Position numbers and translations under genes: made by a program
In this document: piece by piece, positions 1 through 11,300 of the stretch
Numbering within the stretch: position 1 is the stretch's first letter
Layout of the letters: every line of letters starts with the position of its first letter
NCBI GenBank assembly: GCA_949126835.1
Contig: OX421497.1
Span: 16,427,823-16,491,822, forward strand
Origin: Anisus vortex
Lineage: Eukaryota; Mollusca; Gastropoda; Planorbidae
DNA: 64,000 nt
Direction: 5' to 3'
Notes under the pieces: generated by a model
Seen by the model: the letters and a program-made list of their open reading frames with translations, nothing else
What the model was told of the DNA's origin: nothing
The model's database searches: none

Positions 1-357
1 TCTGTTCTCTGGCTCCGACTCTAACCTTGTTCGTAATCTTAATCATAAACCTGACTCTTACTCACCGGCGTTTATATTTATAAGCATCGACAACAAACAA
101 ACACAATTGTTAACATATTTGTCAACATTTCTCAAAGTATGCCATTGTCGGACTTGAAAGAAAATGAAAGTGTATAAAAACAGTGTTCCAAAAAGGGTCA
201 AGTCGCAGGCCTTAAATTTGACACCATTTTGTATTATTGTTTTTGTCAGCTCCAAAGTTGCAAGCTGTCAACGCATGCTATTGATTTCCCTATTTGTTGA
301 GCTACACAATTTTACAATCAGACAAAAGTACGAAACAAAACTTTATTACTTAGAGTT
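1..357. other. Intergenic sequence, no gene seen
   Basis: AT-rich sequence before the GT-rich array. The short reading frames here have no recognisable domain, and one simply runs into the microsatellite. I see no tRNA-like boxes or transposon ends. Confidence 0.5.
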
Positions 358-906
358 GTTTGTATGTGTGTTTGTGTGTGTGTTTGTGTGTGTGTTTGTG
401 TGTGTATTTGTGTGTGTGTGTTTGTGTGTGTGTTTGTGTGTGTCTTTGTGTGTGTGTTTGTGTGTGTGTTTGTGTGTGTGTTTGTGTGTGTGTTTGTGTG
501 TGTGTGTTTGTGTGTGTGTTTGTGTGTGTGTTTGTGTGTGTGTTTGTGTGTGTGTTTGTGTGTGTGTTTGTGTGTGTGTTTGTGTGTGTGTTTGTGTGTG
601 TGTTTGTGTGTGTGTTTGTGTGTGTATTTGTGTGTGTGTTTGTGTGTGTGTTTGTGTGTGTGTTTGTGTGTGTGTTTGTGTGTGTCTTTGTGTGTGTGTT
701 TGTGTGTGTGTTTGTGTGTGTGTTTGTGTGTGTGTTTGTGTGTGTGTGTTTGTGTGTGTGTTTATGTGTGTGTTTGTGTGTGTGTTTGTGTGTGTGTTTG
801 TGTGTGTGTTTGTGTGTGTGTTTGTGTGTGTGTTTGTGTGTGTTTTTGTGTGTGTGTTTGTGTGTGTGTTTGTGTGTGTGTTTGTGTGTGTGTTTGTGTG
901 TGTTTT
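358..906. repeat. TTTGTGTGTGTG microsatellite (about 12-bp unit)
   Basis: About 550 bp of near-perfect TTTGTGTGTG units with occasional TCTTTG, TATTTG or extra GT variants. It stays open in several frames on both strands only because the unit lacks stops. The resulting Cys/Val or Thr/His proteins are artefacts. Confidence 0.95.
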
Positions 907-1121
907 GGGGAATTTTGTCAAGATTTCAGATGCCAGTGATTACGGGTAGTAAAACCTTTAAAAGACTCTTTAAAAGAAAACTTTGACAAAAAATGTCCAG
1001 TTATATCCAAATGCCCCCCTTCCCAACACGCACATCCCCATCACAAGCACTCTCCAGTTTCAACCATAAACAATTTTTAGTCTTACATTAGATGATACAA
1101 ATGTTCGTGATTAAAAGCCAA

Positions 1122-1281
1122 TCCAGTATCAACCATATGAAATAGATCTACATTTACTAAGCCCAGTATCAACCATATAAAATAGATTTACATTTACTAG
1201 GCCCAGTATCAACCATATAAAATAGATTTACATTTACTAGGCCCAGTATCAACCATATAAAATAGATCTACATTTACTAGG
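1122..1281. repeat. 40-bp tandem repeat, 4 copies
   Basis: Four tandem units beginning CCAGTATCAACCATAT and ending CATTTACTAG, with a few substitutions (GATCTA/GATTTA). It has no coding content. Confidence 0.9.
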
Positions 1282-1390
1282 CAAAGTCTAGAAATTAAAA
1301 AAAAATCACTAGCAGTGATAACATTTAATTTTGTGTAAGACAAGTAAATTATTCCTTATCTTCAAAGTATACTATGCACTAGCTCCCCTC

Positions 1391-1452
1391 GCCCACCACA
1401 ACCCCACCACAGCCCCACCACGGCCCCACCACGGCCCCACCACGGCCCAACC
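1391..1452. repeat. 11-bp CCCCACCACGG repeat
   Basis: About five units of CACCACGGCCC or CACCACAACCC form a short C-rich array. Confidence 0.8.
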
Positions 1453-2422
1453 CCTGCTACTACGTCTTTGATTCCCATCTTGGTCCGTTTTTCGCCTCCG
1501 TAGGAACTTACGAGACTTTAGCGAAAAAAAAGAAAAAAGATATAACGGGATAGGGGGGGGTGTAAGGTCTCATTAGTATTCACAACAAGGGTGGTAACGC
1601 TAACCGCCTGCTCCTAATTCAGCACACCCTTGGTGGAGTTGCGGCCCTTAGAGATAAAGAAAAACAACAACAACGAGGGGCAGGTAACCACCAGGTAACG
1701 AAAGTTCTGTACCTTGTTCTCGAAACGTAGGAAAAAAACCTTTCTCATTACAAATACCAATGCTAAAAAAAAAGCTTGCTACTGCATAGATTTTGTGTAG
1801 CTGTGTGTATGTGTGTGTGTTTATGTGTGTGTGTATGTGTGTGTGTATGTATGTGCGTATGTGTATGTGTGCACGTATTGCTGAGAGAAGTGTGTGGGTC
1901 GAGCGTGTTTTACATTTTCATTCCCCTTTTCTATTTATTAAAGTCGCCGTGGCAAACATCAAAGGTCCACTGGCAACAAGGTCTTCAGATCCCTGTGGCC
2001 AACCCGACACTTCGCGTGCAATGGGATTATCAAATACATATCACCGCGGCATACAGAAAAAAAAGGAATCCAAATGTTTTACACATGACTTGAACTTGAG
2101 GTTGTTTGTGTTTTTTCAATAAAATCAAACAAAAGAGAAATATATTTGGAGAAAACTATTAAAGCCCAAGGTAAAACAAAAATGGCAAAGGCATCAGTGG
2201 CAACTGTAGATGGCACCAAAAAATGGCTTCAGAGCGATAGGTAAGAAGGAAGGAAGCGACACAGCGTCAAGAAGGAAGCATTTTTTTTTGGGAGTTCAAA
2301 CGTTGTGTGTGATATCGTAACTTGGTAAGACACGAATATATGCTCATTTCGTGGGAGTCATACATACAATGGGGATGAAAGGGGGGGGGGGCGCTTTTAG
2401 TTTGTATTTGTTATCTGGTAGG
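1453..2422. other. Intergenic, with GT microsatellite at 1801-1872
   Basis: Mixed single-copy-looking sequence containing a degenerate (GT)n tract. Reading frames across the tract have no recognisable domain. The part at 1560-1730 looks like old eroded repeat sequence, but I cannot assign a family. Confidence 0.4.
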
Positions 2423-2860
2423 CTACAGGACCGTCACTTCTGTACCCATGGGTCTCAAAGTCTGGCGAAGTGTGTAAGCCAATGATACGATTCCATTAAG
2501 AGCACATCTGTGGGCGAACGCATGGGGGACAGCCGAGAGGCTCTGAGACTCGGAGGGGGAGGAAGCAATGAGTGCAACAGTCCACCTCAAACCCACACTG
2601 ATGCCTGGAGTGCCAGACGCATAGTTTGTGCTACCAGTGCGGACAGTGCGGGTATACGAGCGAGCAACCACGTTAATGGTCCAAGGTGAATTCGCAGGCG
2701 GGAAGAGAAGTATAGTACATGTAACTGTGGAGACAGTACCCTATGTCAATGCCTTATCGGCGCGCCGGTGGGTGGCTAGTCGCTGACAGGATCTTGGTGA
2801 TCCGCTCTTCAACATCGTTACGCCATGAACTCAAGAGCCAGAAGGCTGGTCCGCTTTTTT
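2423..2860 (-). other. GC-richer segment, possible eroded retroelement
   Basis: This segment is richer in GC than its surroundings. It holds an 82-codon open frame on the minus strand (2423-2671) that I do not recognise. Its composition resembles the eroded LINE region near 51.6-54.4 kb, which suggests old retroelement material, but I find no diagnostic motif. Confidence 0.25.
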
Positions 2861-2992
2861 AGAGACATTTATAAATCGATAGAGGCCCGGGGGTGCCATA
2901 GGCTTGGGGGCGCCCTCGAACATCTACCAAATAACAAAAAAAAAGTATAAATAATAAAAACAACATACCGGTATAATGTTTCAATATGAAGA

Positions 2993-3087
2993 GAGACAGA
3001 GAGAGAGAGGAGAGAGAGAGAGGAGAGAGAGAGAGGAGAGAGAGAGGAGAGAGAGAGAGGAGAGAGAGAGAGAGGAGAGAGAGAGAG

Positions 3088-3163
<76 letters not shown>

Positions 3164-3200
3164 CGAGAGAGAGAGAGAGAGGAGAGAGAGAGAGGAGAGA
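2993..3200. repeat. GA-rich microsatellite
   Basis: About 210 bp of pure purine GAGAGAGG-type repeat. It runs straight into the SINE-tail duplication at 3209. The Glu/Arg or Ser/Leu open frames across it are artefacts. Confidence 0.95.
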
Positions 3201-3208
3201 CCTGACCA

Positions 3209-3550
3209 TGGCTGACACTAGTTAGGGGGGGGGGAGTAAAAAGTGCTAGGGCATTGTGCTGGCCACACGACCACCATAGTAGTGGAAACTGAAAATAAAA
3301 ACGCTGCACCATAAGCTCCTTTGGACCAACATTGCCTGAAAGGGATACCTTTACATTTACTTTTTACTATTGTTGAGCATTGTCATGGCTACTCAATCCC
3401 CTTGCTAGTGTGGCAAAGACAAATGTATATGTAGACTGACACTTTGATTCGAACCGGTCAACTGGACTATTTTGTTTTCCTTCATTAAATTGATAATATT
3501 CCTTAATACCTTTTATATCATTATGATGGTAATTCCGGAACTCTAGCTAT
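3209..3550. repeat. 342-bp direct duplication, copy A
   Basis: It matches 4967-5308 by eye over the full 342 bp, including a run of ten G. The first ~80 bp resemble the tail of the local SINE family (ATTGTGCTGGCCACACGACC). The rest is not SINE. It is preceded by CCTGACCATG, which matches the 17-bp array unit found upstream of copy B. Confidence 0.9.
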
Positions 3551-4149
3551 TTTTTACATGGGTGCTGGTCCCCCCCCCCCCATAATGGGGGCGCTTAAGA
3601 GATCTTAGGGGCGCGTTTTGTTTACTGGGCGTACATAGGGCATCAGCTATTGGCCAAGGTTTTTATGCACATTAACCTTCGCCCTTATTGTAGACTACAA
3701 GAATTACATTTGAGATGAGAGTGAAATAAGGCCTATTTGTTTCGTTTCGTTCATGTTCTTTTCTGCCCTCTTTGCTCCATATTTTTATCATGTATACATA
3801 AATTATGAATGGGTGATTAGCCCTAGTTGACAAGTTCCGTAATTAAAAAGAAGGTGGACGCATGACTAGCTGAAATCATTTCGTTGATCTTCTTAGATGA
3901 CCAGCTTGGGCAAGCGTCAACAATAGATGGGCAAGGGCAAGACTTCTGAGAGTTAAGCAGCTTTCAAATCTACCGAATCTGATCAGCCCCTATAAAAGCA
4001 ACTTTGACTGTACACATTAAATGATGAATAGATTACATATAGAGCCTATGTTAATTTTACATTACTTTATACATAGAGCCAATGTTAATTTTACATTTCT
4101 GAAAACAGTCTAAAACAGGGGTTCAGATTTCAAACGAAAGATATCCCCG
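3551..4149. other. Intergenic sequence between duplicated blocks
   Basis: AT-rich sequence with a C12 and G run near 3571-3595 and a 45-bp imperfect duplication (TTAATTTTACATT context) near 4045-4100. No gene is seen. Confidence 0.45.
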
Positions 4150-5080
4150 ATTCTATCCGGTGGTCTACCTTGGCAGCGCATTCAGATCGTCATTTCAAAA
4201 GTCGCGCGTTCAAATCCAAGATAAAATATGCGTTCTACCTTGACCCTGAGTCTACCCTGACCCTCAGTCTATCCTGACCATGAGTCTACCCTGACCATGA
4301 GTCTACCCTGACCATGAGTCTACCCTGACCCTGAGTCTACCCTGACCCTGAGTCTACCCTGACCATGAGTCTACCCTGACCCTGAGTCTACCCTGACCAT
4401 GAGTCTACCCTGACCATGAGTCTACCCTGACCCTGAGTCTACCCTGACCATGAGTCTACCCTGACCATGAGTCTACCCTGACCCTGAGTCTACCCTGACC
4501 ATGAGTCTACCCTGACCCTGAGTCTACCCTGACCATGAGTCTACCCTGACCCTGAGTCTACCCTGACCCTGAGTCTACCCTGACCATGAGTCTACCCTGA
4601 CCATGAGTCTACCCTGACCATGAGTCTACCCTGACCATGAGTCTACCCTGACCATGAGTCTACCCTGACCATGAGTCTACCCTGACCATGAGTCTACCCT
4701 GACCATGAGTCTACCCTGACCATGAGTCTACCCTGACCATGAGTCTACCCTGACCCTGAGTCAACCCTGACCATGAGTCTACCCTGACCATGAGTCTACC
4801 CTGACCCTGAGTCTACCCTGACCATGAGTCTACCCTGACCATGAGTCTACCCTGACCCTGAGTCTACCCTGACCCTGAGTCTACCCCGACCCTGAGTCTA
4901 CCCTGACCATGAGTCTACCCTGACCATGAGTCTACCCTGACCATGATTCTACCTAACCGTGACGATTGGCTGACACTAGTTAGGGGGGGGGGAGTAAAAA
5001 GTGCTAGGGCATTGTGCTGGCCACACGACCACCATAGTAGTGGAAACTGAAAATAAAAACGCTGCACCATAAGCTCCTTT
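4150..5080 (+). mobile_element. tRNA-derived SINE split by an internal 17-bp minisatellite
   Basis: The head at 4165-4212 has an A-box-like TGGCAGCGCA and a B-box-like GCGTTCAAATCC. The tail after 4967 has TGACACTAGTTAGGGG and the ATTGTGCTGGCCACACGACC motif shared with other SINE copies in the window. Between them lie ~720 bp of 17-bp repeats whose unit contains CCCTGAGTCTACC. That string also occurs in the body of the SINE at 13550-13770. I infer one SINE whose body expanded in place. Confidence 0.65.
4229..4951. repeat. 17-bp minisatellite CTACCCTGACCMTGAGT, ~42 copies
   Basis: Tandem 17-bp units in two variants, CCATGAGT and CCCTGAGT, in irregular order and otherwise almost identical. The array lies inside SINE sequence and appears derived from it. 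Confidence 0.95.
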
Positions 5081-5308
5081 GGACCAACATTGCCTGAAAG
5101 GGATACCTTTACATTTACTTTTTACTATTGTTGAGCATTGTCATGGCTACTCAATCCCCTTGCTAGTGTGGCAAAGACAAATGTATATGTAGACTGACAC
5201 TTTGATTCGAACCGGTCAACTGGACTATTTTGTTTTCCTTCATTAAATTGATAATATTCCTTAATACCTTTTATATCATTATGATGGTAATTCCGGAACT
5301 CTAGCTAT
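4967..5308. repeat. 342-bp direct duplication, copy B
   Basis: Partner of 3209-3550, with start-to-start spacing of 1758 bp. Both copies end at CTCTAGCTAT and then diverge completely. The lack of visible differences suggests a very recent duplication, or an assembly duplication at the flanking arrays. Confidence 0.9.
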
Positions 5309-5639
5309 GTCTTTAGAGATAAAACTTCAAATTTGTGGACATTTTGTTGAGAAACTTGAGGTTAGGGGAGTAGGAGGGGGAAGGGGGAGGGGGTGGTATT
5401 TGTGTGACTATGATGAATGGGAAGTAGAGATAAGGTAGTGATAACTATACATGGGGGCATAACTAGATTGTATGTGAGTAATTATTACTCTGACTGAAAG
5501 GTCACGTGAGGTCACGGATATATATATTTTTTAAGAAGAAAAAAAAGTCACTTCCGGTCTACAGAGTTCATGGCCCTGGCAACAGACGGACGGAAGAGGG
5601 AAGGGGGAGGAGAAAAAAAACATGTAAAAGTAGATTCAT

Positions 5640-5872
5640 GGGGGGGGGGGGGTTCTGGAGTGGTGAGAAAGAGGGAGAGGGAGAGAGAGAGAGAAAGAGG
5701 GATAGAAGAGGGAGAGATGGTGGGGATAAATAAGTAGAGGTGTAAAGCAGGTACGGGGGGGGGGTTCTGGAGTGGTGAGAAAGAGGGAGAGGGAGAGAGA
5801 GAGAGAGAAAGAGAGATAGAAGAGGGAGAGATGGTGGGGATAAATAAGTAGAGGTGTAAAGCAGGTACGGTA
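5640..5872. repeat. Two tandem ~117-bp purine-rich units
   Basis: Each unit begins with a G-run, then TTCTGGAGTGGTGAGAAAGAGGG and a GA tract, and ends GATAAATAAGTAGAGGTGTAAAGCAGGTAC. A third partial G-run with TTCT follows at 5874. The minus-strand Ser/Leu/Pro frames across it are artefacts. Confidence 0.85.
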
Positions 5873-5879
5873 GGGGGGG

Positions 5880-6478
5880 GGGGTTCTTATCGCGGCGGCG
5901 TCGGTTTCTACCATGGGAGGTGGGATTAGGGGGAGGGGATCTTTTGATCCCGACTGTGCCCCCCACTGCATAATCAACATTCTTGACTTTAGATCGGCAA
6001 TACGCCCATGCCCGCCACACCCACCACCCGAAACACCACTGGAGAACCCGGTGGAATGGGGGTGGGTGGGGAGTTGGTTGGTAGGGAGGGCGGCACTTAA
6101 CACTAGAGCTATTAGGATTTGGTGCTGGGCTATTAGAGCATTAGACTGTGTGTGTGTGTGTGTGTGTGTTTGTTTGTATGTGTGTGTTTGTATGTGTGTG
6201 TGTGTGTGTGTGCTGGGGTTAGGGGAGGTAAAGTAAAGCAAAAAAGGAAGTACCAGCCAGGTCAATAGTAGCCACAGCCTAGAACTAAACAGGGTACTGA
6301 GGTGGAGGTGGGGCCGGACAAGGAGAAGGGTACGAAGTACGAAGACGCTTTGAGTCTTTGATGTAGAATCTCTCCTACACAGAAATATAAAATATTGGTG
6401 CGGAGAGCGGACGATATATCAGCCGAAGAAATACGAAATATTACTGTTTGCTATTAAATCTACCTGTTTATGTATATT

Positions 6479-6480
<2 letters not shown>
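5880..6480. other. Intergenic, with GT microsatellite at 6148-6212
   Basis: GC-richer sequence, then a (GT)n tract with GTTTGTATGT interruptions, then AT-rich sequence. No conserved coding signal is seen. Confidence 0.45.

Positions 6481-6545
<65 letters not shown>
6481..6545. repeat. (AT)n tract, left of LTR element 1
   Basis: Perfect alternating AT that resumes at 13458 on the far side of element 1. The element was therefore inserted into one (AT)n microsatellite. The last four bases, ATAT, form the target-site duplication. Confidence 0.9.
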
Positions 6546-6549
<4 letters not shown>

Positions 6550-7579
6550 ACAAGGCAATTTATTCACCATAATAAATTATGGATGAGACCTTCTATTTAT
6601 ATCACACAGGTATAATTATGATTTATAATGTTATTACGGCTAGAGCCCCCATTCAATTTATGAAAATAATAGTTATAGTATTGTTATTATTAGTGTGAGT
6701 ATCCTTGTATTAGTGAAGATCTTATTATATCATTCTGAAGTTTATTTGTAGTTGTCTAGAGTATTCCGTGGTTCTTAGTATCCCCTGGCAATTCACATAG
6801 CGTAGTTTTAGAGTTTTCAGTTGATTTGCTTCATGTATAATTATTTATGTGGCTCATATTATACAGCAAGAACCTCGATGTCGAGTGGTAGTGTAGATTA
6901 TTAATATAGTTGAATAAATATTACACATACACACATGTATATAACTTTGAAATATCGACGTTAACCAAGTTGTGTAGAAAGCAACGATAAATTTGGTTTA
7001 ATTTACAACATCAATCCAGTAGGAATCCAAATAATATTATATACACAATCAAGAAATACACATATTCCAATTAGTAATGAATATCCTCAATGAACATATA
7101 GCATTGTAGTTAATAGTAGAATAATAAATTTTCCATAATACAAATCAAATAGAAATGATACTCAGAGCGGAGAATATTTGAAGTTACTAGATCGAATGCA
7201 AGCCAAGAACTGACCAAAAGTGTCGAATCGCGTAGAAATATATTACGGGTCAATCGTTGGAAAAACCAGACAGTCTAGTGACACGAATATTTTAATCAAG
7301 CCTGCATGTTGACTGCGTGATCAGGTACTTTTTATTAAGAACAAGCAATAATGCTCTAACAAAATAAGGAGAGACCGATCGACCTTGACATGCTGTACTC
7401 GCGTGAACAGTTCATGTTTTTATCGAGGTTAATAAAAAACAATAATGCTCAAATTAGGTTAGGAAAAACCCGGGGGAAACTTTGAGCTGAGAAATATTTA
7501 TATCGTTTAAACGCAATTCGCTTAAATGATTTAGTTGGTTTATTAACATTACAATGTAGGGAATTTACGTTTCGTAACA
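6546..7579 (-). repeat. 3' LTR of element 1
   Basis: A 1,034-bp terminal repeat, identical to 12424-13457 except for one visible substitution. Sense-strand ends are TGTTACGAAA and CCTTGTAATA. It is AT-rich, as are the flanking internal sequences. Confidence 0.95.
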
Positions 7580-8347
7580 GTCGCCCATACCAAAAGGAAA
7601 AGAACATTGCATACTAAACAATAGAAGTGTGCAATTTCTTTTAGAACCGCCTGCACTTAACTTTAGTTCTAAACAATATACAAAAAAAAAAACTGACTCC
7701 ACCTGGGTAGTCCGTTAAATAAGACAAGTAAGGGAAATAATTTATTCTATTAAACCCTCATCATATAGGATCTCAAGTTATCCTTAGACCATAACACATG
7801 TTCGCGTTATTCTAAAAAAATTATACTCTCTGAGATATCATTCCTTATAAACATCATCATCTTATTTATAAGGTAAAAATCAGCATAACTAATGTTATCA
7901 TATTAAACAATTCAATCATTAATTAATTCAACTTAAATGAAATTAATATTTAAATAAACTTAAGAGTAAGAATTTAATCTTAAGTGTGTAAGCATGTGAA
8001 GTGTATGCACATTACTCTATTTTGGTTTTTACATAATCACAACTATAGTTTGATTGTTTCAAAATAAGGATGTACATTTCTGTTCATTCATTATCTTACT
8101 AATAAAGAAAAATTATGTTCATAAATCCATAATATTTATAAGTAACTTATTAGGTTCTTTCTTTTTTTTTTCTACAACAATAATAATATTTGTTTTAGCA
8201 AATGAAAATATTCATGGCATAAAATAAGGCATAAGATATTGCATAAAATAATCACAACATATTCATATATTCATGCATTTAAATTTTAAATGATCCAATT
8301 CTCTTAGTTAGGATTATAAGAATATATACATGTAGTTATCTATTTCC
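7580..8347 (-). other. Element 1 3' non-coding region
   Basis: About 770 bp of AT-rich sequence between the stop codon and the 3' LTR, conserved at 41971-42730 in element 2. The sense strand next to the LTR reads GGTATGGGCGAC, a weak polypurine-tract candidate. No open frame of note, and no envelope gene. Confidence 0.7.
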
Positions 8348-11300
8348 TTATACATTTGTTACATGCGCGGTAGGGTGTCCGCGACGATGTGATCTTTTAC
8401 CAATACGTAAGTTATTCTTAAGTTGTATGGTATTAACCCTATAAGGATGTTGTTTGACAGGTTTAACCTTATCATCTTTAAAAACTACATCATGGGTAAC
8501 CGAAGTTGTTTTGTTAGGAACATCACTAAACAAATTTACATGATCATAGATTAAACCCTTGATAGAAGTCTGTTCACCTAAGTCTAGATGTGCCAGTTTA
8601 TCATTGAGGTTTTTAAGTGCTTCAGTGTTCTGAAGTTTACTTTCTATGATTGTCTTTTTAAATTTAGGCGGGGGTGTTTCAACAGTTTTGATAGCACTCA
8701 CTGGCCTAATGTCAGTTTGTTCTTCCCTAACAACATAAGGTTTTAGCATGTTTATATGGCACAGTCTCTGTGTTTTCCTTCTATCAGGGGTTTTTACAAG
8801 GTATGTTACATCACTGATTTTATCTAAAACCTGATATGGTCCTGTATATTTTGCACTCAGGGGTTGTCCAGACAATTGGGTCAACATGAGGACTTTATCA
8901 CCAGGATGGAAACATCGGGATCTGGCCTTGACATCATAGTACCCTTTCATTCTTTTCTGAGCCTGCAAAAGATTATCTTTAACATGATTAAAAGCATGAT
9001 AGATTCTATTGCTAAATTGTTCCACATAAGCTACGAGTCCAGTCTCTTCATCAGAATTTAACAAGGTTTCCTGCAACAGTTTTAGAGGTCCTCGAACTGA
9101 ATGTCCAAACACTAACTCGAACGGACTGAATCCAAGAGATTCCTGCACAGTTTCTCTAGTCGCGAAAAGAGCGAATGGAATACCGCGATCCCAGTCTTCA
9201 GTGTTCTCAAAACAGTATGTGCGGAGCATGGTTTTCAGAGTCTGATGATATCTTTCTAGGGCACCTTGGCTTTGCGGATGGTACGCAGTTGAAGTTGCAT
9301 GTTGGATGCCTAGTTTCTTTAAGACCTGGTTAAACAGCTTTGATGTAAAGTTAGATCCTTGGTCTGACTGTATAGTCTTTGGAAGACCGTATCTTGAACA
9401 AAATGCAATCAGTGCGTCAGATATCTTATCTGCGTTAATGGTGCGTAGCGGAATAGCTTCAGGGTATCTCGTGGCAGTGCACATTATAGTGAATAAGTAC
9501 TGGTGTCCTGTCTTTGTTTTAGGCAAAGGACCTACACAGTCTATTAGCAAGTGGCTAAATGGTTCTGCAAAGGCAGGTATTGGCTTTAGAGGTGCTACCG
9601 GTATAGTCTGGTTAGGTTTACCAACTATCTGGCATGTATTGCATGACTTGCAGTATTTTGTGACGTCACGATGTAGTCCAGGCCAATAGAAGTACGGAAG
9701 AATTCGACGGTAAGTCTTGTTCACTCCTAGATGACCAGCATATGGCGTGTCATGAGCCATGTGTAAGATGTCATTACGATATATGGCTGGTACCACAATC
9801 TGACTTCCTTCTCTGCAATTGTCACTATCACATTTCACATCTCTCCATTTTTGCATTAATATTCCCTCCTTCAGAAAAAATCCATTTCCTTTAATTTCTG
9901 CCTCCTGTTCAGTTATCACCTTTTTCTTCAGGTGTTTAATTCCTGAATCTCTATTCTGTTCTAATAGGAGTAATTGTCGAGGTGACAAATTACTTTCAGT
10001 AGTCTTGACTGAGGGACCACTCAAGATGTCAGCCAGGAAAGTTGCCTGTAGGTCAATTTCTGGTTCTATTTTTGACTTTGACATGGTTTCGACAGACTTT
10101 TGTTGTTGGGCCATACCTCTAGTGACGATGCATATAGGTTTGATAAAGCTCTCACTTTTATTAAGGCATTGTTTTTTCTTGGATATGGAATGCACCACAT
10201 CTCCAGCAATATCATTTCCCAGTATTAAAGAAACACCTTTAAACGGAAGTGATTTGTATACACCCACAACTACATTTCCAGTGAAGTACGCACTCTTCAG
10301 CTGTATTTGATGCAAAGGAACTTGTACATTTTTCCTTGATACACCTTGAATAGTGAGATCCTGTCCTGTATATGTCGATTGTGACGTAGGAACAGTATTC
10401 TCTAAAAGTAGTGAAACCTCAGCCCCTGTATCACGGAGTATTCTGATGTTCTTTTCACTAGTGACACCATTTATTATGGATGACACGGTACCTTCTTCAA
10501 TGAATGGTAAACAATTGCTTGGTATCTCAGTATCGATGAGATCTGTATCCAAGTTATTTTTGTAAGAGGTATGTTTAGTACTCATGGTGGTTCTAACTGT
10601 TATAGACTCCTTGGAGCTCAGATTAGCATTGGAATTATTGAAAACCATTGTCTCTATTTCAGGAACTATTTCTGGTTTCAAGTTTCCTAGATACGTGTGT
10701 TTTGTCAGGTTATCTGCATTAGCACTAGGTATCTCTGTTTGAGTTCTAACATCCTTCTTTACATTTACATGAGTTCTTTGCTTTGGCATTGCTACATACG
10801 ATAAGACAACATTCTTTTTATTCGGGTTCCCATTCAATATCCAGCACTTTTCCTTAGTATGTCCAATTCGTTTACAATGGCTACAGGTTGGCTTGGAATT
10901 TGTTGGACCTTCATTGCTCTGCTGATGTCTCTTTGATTGATAGGATTCATTTGGATTCATGGTTTTCTTTTCTACCTTCATATCTCGATTCTGGAATTTA
11001 GATTTATCTACTGTTGTAAATTTATTGCTGGAATGGATAATAACGTATTCGTCTGCCATCACTGCTGCTGTTTCTACTTGTTCTACACCTTTGTCTGCTA
11101 AATGTATTCTTACATCACCTCTGATGTTATTGTTAAAGTCTTCCATTAGCATAAGATTAGCTAATTTATCAAAGTCTTTGTTTACACCTTTGGATCGAAT
11201 CCATCTTTCAAAATATTTCTTTTTCTGTCTTAGAAAATCAACATGGGATTGTTCCTGTTCTTTCTTAGACTCGCGAAAAACTTTTCTATATTTTTCAGGT

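Noticed and set aside
164..986. Long Cys/Val and Thr/His reading frames on both strands
   Set aside because: They are translations of the TTTGTGTGTG microsatellite, open in several frames because the unit has no stop.
7580..8347. Envelope gene or retroviral status of the LTR elements
   Set aside because: The 3' region has no open frame, signal peptide or membrane segment, so these are retrotransposons.
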